Below, piece after piece: positions 1 through 11,830 of a stretch of 64,000 nt of DNA (position 1 is its first letter; each line of letters begins with the position of its first letter). Location of the stretch: positions 186,001-250,000 of the forward strand of contig NC_014831.1 in the NCBI RefSeq assembly GCF_000184705.1. The letters run 5' to 3'. The notes under the pieces were generated by a model. It did no database searches. It was not told the DNA's origin and saw nothing but the letters and a program-made list of their open reading frames with translations. Position numbers and translations under genes: made by a program. Source of the stretch: Thermaerobacter marianensis DSM 12885. Lineage in GTDB: Bacteria; Bacillota; Sulfobacillia; Thermaerobacterales; Thermaerobacteraceae.

Positions 1-1
1 G

Positions 2-148
2 CGCATGGCTTTAAGTTTTGTTTCACTCTTGGTGGTGTTTTGGGTCACCGGCCGGCCGGTGGCCATCCTTGCGGCCCTGGCCGGGCTTCTGCTGGCCGGT
101 GACGTTCCCCTGTTCTTCCTGAGGCGAGCAAGGAGGGAACGGGCTTGA
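2..148 (+). CDS. C-terminal end of an AtpI-like membrane protein (partial)
   Basis: The frame is open from the window edge and ends with a TGA that overlaps the TTG start of atpB (TTGA). The visible 48 residues contain two hydrophobic stretches separated by a short polar turn and finish with a basic tail (FLRRARRERA). AtpI, the small accessory protein that helps assemble the c-ring, usually precedes atpB and has this kind of hydrophobic hairpin near its end, so position and hydropathy suggest AtpI. No diagnostic motif is visible and the true start lies outside the window, so another small membrane protein is possible. Confidence 0.45.
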   Translation, partial: RMALSFVSLLVVFWVTGRPVAILAALAGLLLAGDVPLFFLRRARRERA

Positions 149-903
149 CCCCATGGCTGCAACTGGCCGCCGTCGGCGGCGAGGCGGCGGAGGGCGGGCA
201 GGGGGCCGAAGAAGGCGCCCACGTCGTCTTCCATTTGTTTGGCCTGCCCGTGCATGAGTCCATCGTCACCATGTGGATCTTGATGGGCCTCATCATCCTG
301 TTGGGCGTCCTGGTTGCCCGCAACCTCCACCAGGTGCCGCGCACGCGGTTCCAGACGGCCGTGGAGTGGGTCGTGGACTCCTTGTACGGTTTCGTTACCG
401 ATATCATGGGCCGCGAGCGGGCGCGGCGATTCACACCCCTGCTCGGTTCCTTCTTCGTGCTCATCCTGTTCAGCAACTACAGCGGCCTGCTGCCGGTGCT
501 GCCCCACGAGAACTGGTTCCAGCCTCCCACCAGCCGGTGGGGGGTCACGGGCGGCCTGGCGGTCTTCAGCTTCGTGGCCGTCCAGGCATACGGCCTGGCG
601 CGCCACGGCCTCGGGTACTTCCGCCGCTTCCTCGAGGGGCCGGTCTTCCTGTGGCCGCTCACCGTGCCCCTGGCGGTGATCGAAGAGCTGATCAAGCCCT
701 TTTCCCTGTCCTTGCGTCTCTTTGCCAACATCTTCGGCGGTGAGGCCGTCCTGGCGGGCCTCCTGGCTGCCCTCCCGTGGTTCCTGCCCATGGGCGTGAT
801 GTTCATCGAGATCATCGCCGGGTTCGTCCAGGCGCTGATCTTCACCATGCTGTCCGCCCTGTACATCGAGGCGGCGACGGCCGATTTCCACCACGAGCAC
901 TGA
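145..903 (+). CDS. atpB: ATP synthase Fo subunit a
   Basis: Membrane subunit a forms the proton half-channels beside the c-ring. The 252-residue protein has five to six hydrophobic segments. It carries the family signature SLSLRLFANIFGGE, in which Arg191 is the essential arginine that faces the c-subunit carboxylate. The TTG start is preceded by AAGGAGG at 130-136 with about 8 bases of spacing, and it overlaps the stop of the upstream gene, which implies translational coupling. It is the first complete gene of the atp operon. The C-terminal DFHHEH tail is polar. Length is normal for the family. Confidence 0.97.
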   Translation: MTPWLQLAAVGGEAAEGGQGAEEGAHVVFHLFGLPVHESIVTMWILMGLIILLGVLVARNLHQVPRTRFQTAVEWVVDSLYGFVTDIMGRERARRFTPLLGSFFVLILFSNYSGLLPVLPHENWFQPPTSRWGVTGGLAVFSFVAVQAYGLARHGLGYFRRFLEGPVFLWPLTVPLAVIEELIKPFSLSLRLFANIFGGEAVLAGLLAALPWFLPMGVMFIEIIAGFVQALIFTMLSALYIEAATADFHHEH

Positions 904-1005
904 AGCGGTTTCTCAACCAGTTTCAAGGTTTGGGTGCAAGAGCTTGACCCGCGGGCGGCTCCGGCGGCCCGACGGGCAAAGTTTGGGAAAGGAGGGGGAG
1001 ACGCG

Positions 1006-1251
1006 GTGGAAGGAATCACCGGGATTGCGTTCTTCGCCGGCCTGGCGGTCATCGGCCTCGCCATCGCCGCCTTCGGCTCGGCCACCGGCCAGGCCCGGGC
1101 GGCGGCGGCGGCGCTGGACGCCATCTGGCGCCAGCCCGAGGCGGCCGGCCGGATCCAGACGGTGCTCATCCTGTCGCTGGCCTTCCTCGAGTCGCTGACC
1201 CTGTTCACCTTCGCCCTCGCCTTCCTGTTCGCCGGCCGGGTGGCGGGCTGA
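1006..1251 (+). CDS. atpE: ATP synthase Fo subunit c (ring proteolipid)
   Basis: The 81-residue hairpin of two membrane helices forms the rotating c-ring. The polar loop RQPE (42-45) is present and the ion-carrying carboxylate is Glu62 in helix 2 (SLAFLESLTLF). Start GTG 1006 was chosen because GGAGGGGG (991-998) precedes it; an upstream GTG at 934 has no ribosome site. Helix 1 is unusual: the GxGxGxG packing motif is reduced (GSATGQA) and Arg31 follows it. Gln29 and Ser63 match two positions of sodium-binding rings, but the Thr and Tyr positions are Leu64 and Phe67, so the coupling ion cannot be decided from sequence. Confidence 0.95.
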   Translation: MEGITGIAFFAGLAVIGLAIAAFGSATGQARAAAAALDAIWRQPEAAGRIQTVLILSLAFLESLTLFTFALAFLFAGRVAG

Positions 1252-1458
1252 CAGGATGCCGGCAGGGGGACGGGCCCGGTCCCGGCACCCCTTCCGGCAA
1301 CGAGGCGGGTTGGGTGGCGGGGGGCGGCCGGCCGCCCGTGAGGGTCTGCCGCGTCGGACCGCCCCCCATGGCGTTATGGGGCCGGTGAACATGCCCCCGG
1401 CGGGGCCGGGCGGGCACCGCCCGCAGGGTGGTGCCCCCCGCGGCTGGAGGGAACGACC

Positions 1459-1937
1459 GTGCAGATTTCACCCGAGCTGATCTGGGCGTTTATCAACTTC
1501 TTCGTGTTCGTCATCCTGATGACCGTCTTCTTCTGGCGGCCGATGCTGGAGTTGCTGGACCGGCGCCGGGAGGAGATCGAGGCCAACCTGGCGGCGGCCG
1601 AGCGGGCGCGCGAGGAGGCGGCCCGCAGCGAGGCCGAGTACCGCCAGCGCCTGGCGGCGGCCCAACGCGAGGCCCAGAGCATCCTGGAGCGGGCCACCCA
1701 GCTGGCGGAGGAAGAGCGCCAGCAGCGGCTGGAGGCTGCCCGCCGCGAGGCGGAGCAGCTGCTGGAGCGGGCGCGGGCCACCATCGAGCGCGAGAAGGAA
1801 CAGGCCATCGCCGCGCTGCGCCGCGAGGTGGCCGACCTCACCCTGCTGGCCACCGAGCGGGTGCTGGGCCGGGCCCTGGACGCCGACGACCAGCGGCGCC
1901 TGGTGGCGGAGGCCGTGGAAGAGGTGGCGAACCTGCG

Positions 1938-1941
<4 letters not shown>
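1459..1941 (+). CDS. atpF: ATP synthase Fo subunit b (peripheral stalk)
   Basis: Subunit b anchors the F1 head to Fo. The 160-residue protein has one N-terminal membrane helix (about residues 8-28, WAFINFFVFVILMTVFF) followed by a long charged, heptad-rich coiled coil rich in Arg, Glu and Ala. GTG start with GGAGGG at 1446-1451. Its TGA overlaps the ATG of atpH (ATGA), indicating coupled translation. Length and architecture are typical. Confidence 0.95.
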
Positions 1942-4068
<2,127 letters not shown>

Positions 4069-4093
4069 GCCGCGCCGGGAAGGGTGAGAGCCC

Positions 4094-4990
4094 GTGGCCT
4101 CGATGAGGGACATCCGGCGGCGCATCCGCGCGGTACGCAGCACCCAGCAGATCACCCGCGCCATGTACATGGTCGCCGCCGCGAAACTGAAGAAGGCCGA
4201 AGAGGCCGCCCGTTCCGGCCGCCCCTACGCCGCCGCCCTGCGGGCCATGCTGGCGCGGCTGGCGGGCTCCGAGCAGGCCCGGCAGCACCCCCTGGTGGCG
4301 CCGCGCCCGGTCGAGCGGGTGGGCCTGGTGATCATCACCGGCGACCGCGGCCTGGCCGGCAGCTACAACGCCAACCTGATCCGCCGGGCGGAGCAGGAGC
4401 TGCGCCAGCTGCCGGACGGCGTGGAGCCGGTGCTGGTGGCCGTGGGCCGCAAGGGCCGCGACCACTTCCGGCGCCGGGGCTACCGGCTGGCCCACGAGCT
4501 GACGGGCATCGGTGAAGACGTGGACTTCGCCACCGCCCGCGACCTGGCCCGCTGGCTGGTGGACCGGTACCTGGCGGGCGAGGTGGACGAGGTGCGCCTC
4601 GTCTACACCGAGTACCGGTCGGCCATCAGCCAGCGGCCCGTGGTGACGCGGCTGTTGCCCGTCGCCGGTCTGGACGAACCGGCCGGCGGCGCGGCGGCCG
4701 GGGCGGATGCCGCCGGGCCGCGGGGCGTGCGCGAGTACATCTACGAGCCGTCGGAACGGGCGATCCTCGAGGCGCTGCTGCCCAAGTACGTGCAGATCCT
4801 GGTCTTCCGCGCCCTGCAGGAGGCCAAGGCCAGCGAGCACGGGGCGCGGATGACGGCGATGAAGAACGCCACGGACAACGCGGGTGAGCTGATCGAGACG
4901 CTGACCCTGGAATACAACCGGGCCCGCCAGGCGGCCATCACCAAGGAGCTGGCGGAGATCGTCAGCGGCGCCGAGGCGCTCAAGAGCTAG
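4094..4990 (+). CDS. atpG: ATP synthase F1 subunit gamma
   Basis: Gamma is the rotating central shaft. The 298-residue protein has the N-terminal helix ASMRDIRRRIRAVRSTQQITRAMYMVAAAKLKKAE and the C-terminal helix ARMTAMKNATDNAGELI typical of the family, which pair as the shaft coiled coil. GTG start with an AG-rich ribosome site (GGGAAGGG). Residues around 193-212 form a Gly/Ala-rich insertion, and one copy of the 13-mer GGACGAACCGGCC (4672-4684) lies there. Confidence 0.97.
   Translation: MASMRDIRRRIRAVRSTQQITRAMYMVAAAKLKKAEEAARSGRPYAAALRAMLARLAGSEQARQHPLVAPRPVERVGLVIITGDRGLAGSYNANLIRRAEQELRQLPDGVEPVLVAVGRKGRDHFRRRGYRLAHELTGIGEDVDFATARDLARWLVDRYLAGEVDEVRLVYTEYRSAISQRPVVTRLLPVAGLDEPAGGAAAGADAAGPRGVREYIYEPSERAILEALLPKYVQILVFRALQEAKASEHGARMTAMKNATDNAGELIETLTLEYNRARQAAITKELAEIVSGAEALKS
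4672..4684 (+). repeat. First copy of a dispersed 13-mer (GGACGAACCGGCC)
   Basis: Nine exact copies were found by reading both strands: 4672-4684 (+), 5057-5069 (-), 15433-15445 (-), 16188-16200 (-), 17318-17330 (+), 18061-18073 (+), 59695-59707 (-), 61117-61129 (+) and 62581-62593 (+). One-mismatch copies are at 16857-16869, 24979-24991, 31769-31781 and 33462-33474. Three exact copies are intergenic. The coding ones use at least two reading frames (DEPA and TNRP), so protein sequence alone does not explain them. Confidence 0.8.
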
Positions 4991-5137
4991 GCGGCGGGTG
5001 CGGGGCGCTGGGCGGGGCGCACCGGCCTGGGGGTGCGGCCAGGGTGCCCCCGCGGCGGCCGGTTCGTCCGGCAAGGGAGCCCGCGCTGCCGGCCGTGCGG
5101 GGCGATGCCGCGGAGGGGCGGCTCCGTGCCCCGGTGA

Positions 5138-6604
<1,467 letters not shown>

Positions 6605-6628
6605 GGCGCGGGGAGAGGGGGCGACTCC

Positions 6629-7051
6629 ATGGCCGAGCGTGCCATCACCCTCGAGGTGATCACGCCCGAGCGGGTGGTCTTCCGCGAGGAAGTGGATTCG
6701 CTGATCGTGCCGGGGGCCGAGGGCCTTCTGGGCGTGCTGCCCGACCACGCGCCCATGGTGGCCGCCTTGAAGATCGGCATCCTCACCTATCGGAAGAACG
6801 GCGAGAAGCGCCGCGTGGCGGTGGCCGGCGGCTTCTTCGAGGTGGCGGACAACCACGCCGTGGTGCTGTCTGATGCCGCCGAACGCGCCGAGGAGATCGA
6901 TGTGGTGCGGGCGCGGGCGGCCGCGGAACGGGCGCGCCGCCGCCTGGCCGAGCGGGACGCCAACTGGGACTTCGAGCGAGCACGGGCGGCGCTGAACCGT
7001 GCCCTGAACCGGCTGCGGGCGGCGGGCGCCGACACCGGCGACCTGGTCTGA
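6629..7051 (+). CDS. atpC: ATP synthase F1 subunit epsilon
   Basis: Epsilon sits at the foot of the central shaft and can inhibit ATP hydrolysis. The 140-residue product has the N-terminal beta-sandwich (EVITPERVVFREEVDSLIVPGAEGLLGVLPDHAP) and a two-helix C-terminal hairpin rich in Arg and Ala. ATG start with a GGGAGAGGGGG ribosome site. It closes the atp operon; no clear terminator with a U-tract follows. Confidence 0.96.
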   Translation: MAERAITLEVITPERVVFREEVDSLIVPGAEGLLGVLPDHAPMVAALKIGILTYRKNGEKRRVAVAGGFFEVADNHAVVLSDAAERAEEIDVVRARAAAERARRRLAERDANWDFERARAALNRALNRLRAAGADTGDLV

Positions 7052-7466
7052 TCGCCCGGGGTCCGGTCCGCTGGCGGGGCATCGCCGCCGGCCCTCCGGT
7101 GCGGCGGGTGGCCCGGGACGCCGCCTGCCGGCAAAAGGCCCTCCGGCGCGGCTTGCGCGGCGGGGTCCGGACGAGCCCCGTCGCCGGTTCTTCCGGCCGA
7201 ACCCGCCGCCGGCGTGGGCGGCCTGCCAGGAGCCGCCTGGAACCCCGGACGGGCCGGTGACGATACCATACATGGGGATCAACGCGGCGGCCGGCCGGGT
7301 GGGCCATAATCCGGCCGCCGCCGGCGAATCCCATAACGGCGGCACGCCTGCGGAACCGGGACCCGGGCGCCGGCGGTGCGCACCGGAAGGTCCGACCGGC
7401 CGCCGGGCAGCGCATCGCCGGGGGCCCGCCCGGCAGCCGGGCGTGGCCCTGGAGGGGGTTGAGACG
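7052..7466 (+). other. Gene-free stretch between atpC and murA
   Basis: About 415 bases without a convincing gene. An open frame continues upstream from murA to a GTG at 7257, but it has no ribosome site and its composition looks non-coding. Short AT-richer words (CCATACATGG near 7266, CCATAAT near 7303) could be promoter elements, but no good -35/-10 pair could be assigned. Confidence 0.4.
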
Positions 7467-8762
7467 ATGGAGCGGATCGTAGTTCGCGGCGGGCGCCCCC
7501 TCAAGGGTCAGGTGAGGATCAGCGGTGCCAAGAACGCGGCCTTGCCGATCCTGGCGGCTACCTTGCTGGCGGAAGAGCCTTGCTTGCTCTACGACATCCC
7601 GGCGCTGGACGACGTGGACACCATGATCCGCCTGCTGACGGAGCTGGGGGTCACGGTGGGGCCGGGGGCGGACGGCGCGCTGGCGGTTCATCCTGCGGAC
7701 GAACTGGCCTTCGCCGCCCCTTACGACCTGGTGCGGCGCATGCGCGCCTCCATCCTGGTCCTCGGTCCCCTGGTGGCCCGCCTGGGGCGGGCCCGGGCGG
7801 CGCTGCCCGGCGGGTGCGCCATCGGCCAGCGCCCCATCGACCTGCACCTCAAGGGCTTTGCCGCCCTGGGGGCCGAGGTGGAAGTCACCGGCGGCGAGGT
7901 GGAGGTCCGGGCGCCGCGGGGCCTGCGCGGGACGTCGATCTACCTGGACGTGCCCAGCGTCGGGGCCACGGAGAACATCATGATGGCCGCCGTTCTGGCC
8001 GAGGGCACCACCACCATCGAAAACGCCGCCGAAGAACCGGAGATCGTCGACCTGGCCAACTTCCTCAACACCCTGGGCGCTGACGTCCGCGGCGCCGGCA
8101 CCCGGGTGATCCAGATCCACGGCGTGCCCGCGCTGGGCGGCGGGACCTACACCGTCATCCCCGACCGCATCGAGGCGGGCACCTTCCTGCTGGCGCCCCT
8201 CATCGCCGGCGGCCAGGTCACGGCGACGGGCGTGGTGCCCGAGCACCTGAAGTCGCTGCTGGCGAAGGTCCGCGAGATGGGGGCGGACGTGGTGGTCGAC
8301 GGCGACCAGGTGACGGTGGCCATGGACGGCCGGCCCCGGGCGGTGGACGTCAAGACCCTGCCGTATCCGGGCTTCCCGACCGACCTGCAAGCGCCCATGA
8401 TGGCCGCCCTGGCCACGGCGGAGGGCACCGCCACGGTGACGGAGACCCTCTTCGAGAACCGGTTCACCCACGTGCCCGAACTGCGGCGGATGGGGGCGCG
8501 CATCCAGATCCAGGGGCAGACGGCCATCGTCACCGGCGTCGAGCGGCTGCAGGGGGCGCCCGTGACGGCCACGGACCTCCGCTCGGGCGCGGCGCTGGTG
8601 CTGGCGGGCCTGGGCGCCGAAGGTGTCACCGAGGTCAGCGGCGTCCACCACATTGACCGCGGTTATGTGACCATCGAGCAGAAGCTGCGCGGCCTGGGCG
8701 CCGACGTGGCGCGCCTCAGCACCGAGGACGATCCGGTGGTGCCGGAACTGCTGCTGCGGTAG
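7467..8762 (+). CDS. murA: UDP-N-acetylglucosamine 1-carboxyvinyltransferase
   Basis: MurA transfers enolpyruvate from PEP to UDP-GlcNAc, the first committed step of peptidoglycan synthesis in the cytoplasm. The 431-residue protein begins [27 protein letters not shown], the standard MurA opening. It has the active-site loop with Cys117 in [10 protein letters not shown], the residue targeted by fosfomycin. ATG 7467 follows GGAGGGGG (7451-7458). Gene order murA-spoIID matches B. subtilis murAA-spoIID. Confidence 0.97.
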   Translation: MERIVVRGGRPLKGQVRISGAKNAALPILAATLLAEEPCLLYDIPALDDVDTMIRLLTELGVTVGPGADGALAVHPADELAFAAPYDLVRRMRASILVLGPLVARLGRARAALPGGCAIGQRPIDLHLKGFAALGAEVEVTGGEVEVRAPRGLRGTSIYLDVPSVGATENIMMAAVLAEGTTTIENAAEEPEIVDLANFLNTLGADVRGAGTRVIQIHGVPALGGGTYTVIPDRIEAGTFLLAPLIAGGQVTATGVVPEHLKSLLAKVREMGADVVVDGDQVTVAMDGRPRAVDVKTLPYPGFPTDLQAPMMAALATAEGTATVTETLFENRFTHVPELRRMGARIQIQGQTAIVTGVERLQGAPVTATDLRSGAALVLAGLGAEGVTEVSGVHHIDRGYVTIEQKLRGLGADVARLSTEDDPVVPELLLR

Positions 8763-8827
8763 CAAGGCGGGCATGTCCCTCGCGGTCCCGGCATAGAGAT
8801 GGCCTGGACGCGAGGGAGGGATCGTCC

Positions 8828-9838
8828 TTGCCCGTCTTGCCGGCGTGGCGGCGACCGGTGGCCGGCTGGGTCCTCCTGGCCCTGGTGCTGACGGTGCTGC
8901 TGCCTTTTCTCGTGGTGGTCACCCGCGGCTGGCGGCTGGAGGTGCCCGAGGCCCCGCCCGTGCCGCTGGATCCCGGCCAGCTGCCGGTGCGCGTGTGGGT
9001 CCCCGGGGCGGATGCCGTGCAGGTTCTTCCCCTGGAGGTCTATCTCACCGGGGTCGTGGCGGCGGAGATGCCCGCCTCCTTCCACCCGGAGGCCCTCAAG
9101 GCCCAGGCCGTGGCGGCGCGGACCTACACCGTGCGGCACATGCAGGTCTTCGGGGGCCCCGGTTGCCCCGAGCACCCGGACGCCGACGTGTGCGGCGATC
9201 CCCAGTCGGGTCAGGCGTGGCGGCCCCTGGAGGCCCGGCGGCGGGAATGGGGCCTGTTCAACGGCTGGCGTTTGACCCGGAAGATCCAGCAGGCGGTGGC
9301 GGACACCGCGGGCCTGATCCTGGTCTACCAGGGCGCGCCCATCGACGCCGTCTACCACTCCACCTCCGGCGGCCGGACGGAAGCCGCGGCCGCCGTCTGG
9401 GGCAACGAGGTGCCCTACCTGCGGCCGGTGGACTCCCCCTGGGAGACGAGTTCACCCCACTGGCGCACCACCTGGGAGATCCCCCTGGCCGAATTCGCCC
9501 GTCGCCTGGAGGTCGACCCCAAGGCCGTGCGCGACCTGCCGGGCGACCAGTGCTTCGCCCGCATCGAACCGTCCCCGGGGGGCCGGGTGGGCCGGGCCGT
9601 CCTCGGGGAGAAGAGCTATACCGGTCCCCAGCTCCGCCAGCGCCTCGACCTTCCCTCGACCTGGTGGACCTGCCGCCGCCAGGGCGACCAGGTGGTGTTC
9701 GAGGTCCGGGGGTGGGGTCACGGCGTGGGCATGTCCCAGTACGGGGCCGACGGCATGGCCCGCCAGGGCCGCACCTTCCAGGAGATCCTGCAGCACTACT
9801 ACCCGGGCACCAGCCTGCGGCCCATCTTCAGCGAGTGA
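8828..9838 (+). CDS. spoIID: Stage II sporulation protein D (engulfment lytic transglycosylase)
   Basis: SpoIID cuts glycan strands during engulfment of the forespore, together with SpoIIM and SpoIIP. The 336-residue protein has one N-terminal membrane anchor (about 13-33) and a SpoIID/LytB domain. The motif VVAAEMPASFHPEALKAQAV holds the conserved catalytic glutamate and GWGHGVGMSQYGA is near the end. A Cys/His cluster (CPEHPDADVC) may bind metal, as in clostridial SpoIID. TTG start with GAGGGAGGG (8813-8821). It follows murA directly, as in B. subtilis. Confidence 0.95.
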   Translation: MPVLPAWRRPVAGWVLLALVLTVLLPFLVVVTRGWRLEVPEAPPVPLDPGQLPVRVWVPGADAVQVLPLEVYLTGVVAAEMPASFHPEALKAQAVAARTYTVRHMQVFGGPGCPEHPDADVCGDPQSGQAWRPLEARRREWGLFNGWRLTRKIQQAVADTAGLILVYQGAPIDAVYHSTSGGRTEAAAAVWGNEVPYLRPVDSPWETSSPHWRTTWEIPLAEFARRLEVDPKAVRDLPGDQCFARIEPSPGGRVGRAVLGEKSYTGPQLRQRLDLPSTWWTCRRQGDQVVFEVRGWGHGVGMSQYGADGMARQGRTFQEILQHYYPGTSLRPIFSE

Positions 9839-9959
9839 CGGTCTGAAGGGCGCGGCCGGGGCCGGCCGGCCCGTCGCTGCCCGTTTTCCCGCTGAACCGG
9901 TGGGTTTTCTGCATAAATGCACCATCCCTGGCAACACTACCGGCCAGAGGTGGTGCCAC

Positions 9960-10724
9960 ATGCAGGAGACCCCGCAAAGCGGGCAGCGCCGCATCACCGG
10001 CCGGTTGGCCGGCCTCATGGCCAAACTGCGCGGCCGGCCGGCCCTGCGGTCGCTGGTGGGCTTCGCCGTGCTGCTGGCCGTCTTCGTCGGGTCTTATCTC
10101 TACTTCCAGGGCTGGCCGGGGCTCAGCGGTCCCGAGCCGTCCTCCTTGGAGGAGCCGACGACCCCGGTGGGGGCGGGCGCCGACCAGGGCGTGACGGGCA
10201 CGGCGACCCTGCAGCCTGTCCCCGGCCAGGCCGGCACCGGGCCCGGCAGCGGGACCGGCACCGGGACGGGCACGCCGGCGGAGCCTCGGGACAACGTGCC
10301 CACCCGGGAGGTGACCGGCGAGACCACGCCGGCCTTCGCCTGGCCCGTGGACAACGGCCGGACGGTCATGGGCTTCGGCTGGCAGTACTCGGAGACCATG
10401 GGCGACTGGCGCTGGCACCCTGGCGTCGACCTGGCGGTGCAGCAGGGCGCCCAGGTGCTGGCCGCCGCCGGCGGGCGGGTGCTGAGCGTGGACCGCGATC
10501 CGGACCGCGGCCTGACCGTCATCATCGAGCACGACGGCGGCTACCGGACGGTCTACGCCAGCCTGGCGGAGGCCACGGTCGAAGCCGGCCAGCCGGTGCG
10601 GCGCGGCCAGGCCATTGGCGAGGCCGGTCAAACGGCCCGGGTCGAGTCGGCGGCGGGCGTCCACGTCCACTTCGAGGTCTGGCGCGGCGACGAGGCGGTC
10701 GATCCCCAGACCGTCATCGGCTAG
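9960..10724 (+). CDS. spoIIQ: SpoIIQ-like forespore M23 (LytM) protein
   Basis: SpoIIQ is the forespore half of the channel that bridges the two sporangium membranes, with SpoIIIAH. The 254-residue product has one membrane segment (about 32-50), a Gly/Thr/Pro-rich linker and a C-terminal LytM domain. Zinc-ligand positions His153-x3-Asp157 and the HVHFE motif (235-239) are intact. The catalytic histidine of the usual YAHL motif is Ser201 (YASL), so endopeptidase activity is doubtful. B. subtilis SpoIIQ has also lost catalysis but at a different residue. ATG 9960 follows AGAGGTGG; the position after spoIID supports the name. Confidence 0.85.
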   Translation: MQETPQSGQRRITGRLAGLMAKLRGRPALRSLVGFAVLLAVFVGSYLYFQGWPGLSGPEPSSLEEPTTPVGAGADQGVTGTATLQPVPGQAGTGPGSGTGTGTGTPAEPRDNVPTREVTGETTPAFAWPVDNGRTVMGFGWQYSETMGDWRWHPGVDLAVQQGAQVLAAAGGRVLSVDRDPDRGLTVIIEHDGGYRTVYASLAEATVEAGQPVRRGQAIGEAGQTARVESAAGVHVHFEVWRGDEAVDPQTVIG

Positions 10725-10827
10725 CCCAAGCGGCCGCATCGCCCCAGCGGCGACGGGCCTGCCGGCGAAGGGCCCTGCCTGGCCCCCGCACCGCCGGAGG
10801 CCAGGACCGCAGCGGCGTCCAGCAAGC

Positions 10828-10861
10828 GGGCGGCACCGCCATCGGACCGGCGGTGCCGCCC
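10828..10861 (+). terminator. Hairpin terminator after spoIIQ
   Basis: A perfect 13-base-pair stem (10828-10840 with 10849-10861, GGGCGGCACCGCC and its complement) with an 8-base loop, followed by GTGTATTAT. The stem is very strong; the U-tract is poor, so release may be inefficient. Confidence 0.65.
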
Positions 10862-11116
10862 GTGTATTATGGATGGGTTTACCCTCGTGACCGCAGGCTC
10901 TGCCGGTCGCAGCCCTTCCCAAACGGCTCCGAACCTGCTCTCAACAACACCCGCCCGTTGGCAGCCAGCTTTCCCCACGCCCGCCTTCGAACCGCGCCAT
11001 CCTTCGTCTGCCGGCCTGTCCGCCCGTGCGCGGCCGTGCGCGGACCTGCGGTCAAGGTATGTTTACTTAACGCCCTCATATAGATGGTAACAGACCAGGG
11101 CGAAGGGGGCAGGTCG
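10862..11116 (+). other. Spacer before spoIIID
   Basis: No gene is seen. Together with the hairpin above it makes up the roughly 390-base gap after spoIIQ. The last 60 bases are locally AT-rich and carry the sigma-E-like promoter listed separately. Confidence 0.4.
11057..11084 (+). promoter_or_regulatory. Sigma-E-like promoter for spoIIID
   Basis: GTATGTTT at 11057-11064 and CATATAGA at 11077-11084 resemble the B. subtilis mother-cell sigma-E elements (KMATATT and CATACANT) with 12-13 bases between them. They lie in an AT-rich pocket 33 bases before the spoIIID start. In B. subtilis spoIIID is transcribed by sigma-E, so the match is expected. It was assigned by eye. Confidence 0.5.
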
Positions 11117-11416
11117 GTGAAGGACTACATCTGGAAGCGCGTGGTGGAGGTGAGCACGTACATCGCTCGCACCCGCTCCACCGTGCGCGAAGCAGCCAAG
11201 GTGTTCGGTGTTTCCAAGAGCACCGTCCACAAGGACGTCACCGAGCGCCTGCCCAAGATCGACAGCCAGCTGGCGGCCAAGGTGCAGCAGGTCCTGGAGA
11301 CCAACAAAGCGGAGCGCCACCTGCGGGGCGGCGAGGCCACCCGCCTCAAGTACCTGCAGGAACAGCGGGGCCAGGTGCAAGAGCAAGCCCATTCGGAACC
11401 CCCGGTCGGAGCGTGA
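11117..11416 (+). CDS. spoIIID: Sporulation transcription factor SpoIIID
   Basis: SpoIIID is a small DNA-binding regulator of mother-cell genes. The 99-residue product shows the helix-turn-helix (STVREAAKVFGVSKSTVHKD) and the conserved block HLRGGEATRLKY, both diagnostic. GTG 11117 follows a G-rich site (AGGGGGCAGG). The tail after the conserved block is short and Gln-rich. The pair spoIIID-mbl is also adjacent in B. subtilis. Confidence 0.95.
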   Translation: MKDYIWKRVVEVSTYIARTRSTVREAAKVFGVSKSTVHKDVTERLPKIDSQLAAKVQQVLETNKAERHLRGGEATRLKYLQEQRGQVQEQAHSEPPVGA

Positions 11417-11830
11417 CCGCCTCCCCGCCTGCACCGGCCCTGGCCCCCGGACGAACGCGGCCGTGGCAGCGGCCCGCCGGGCGCGACCCGGTACCACCGG
11501 CCTGCAGCCCGGCCACCTTCCTTCCCGCCCCGGGGAGGACCCGTCCCCCCACGGTCCCCACCGCCCCCGTGTCCCCCGCGTTCGGACAACCCGGGGTCCA
11601 CCCGCAGCGGTGGACACCATGTCACCGGATGGCCGTCAAGAGGAACCCGGCCCGATGGCAAAGAAATCCGCTTCAGACGTCGCGTTTGCGGCGACCGCCC
11701 GCGGCGGAGCGTCCGGAGAACGCCGCCAGGATCCGTGCCAGCCCCAAGGCCCCGGCGCGGCCACCGGCTGCCCGGTGCCGGCTTGCACCGCTGCCTTCCG
11801 GCGCCCGGGCGGTCAGGAGGGAGACGGGAC
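11417..11830 (+). other. Gene-free stretch between spoIIID and mbl
   Basis: About 414 bases, rich in C runs, with no convincing gene. An ATG at 11655 with a GAGGAA site opens a frame that runs into mbl in another frame, but its composition is unlike the neighbouring genes. No promoter or hairpin could be assigned with confidence. Confidence 0.4.

Noticed and set aside
7257-7466. Longer MurA from GTG 7257
   Set aside because: No ribosome site, and the extra 70 residues are absent from MurA; ATG 7467 has a clear site and the family N-terminus.
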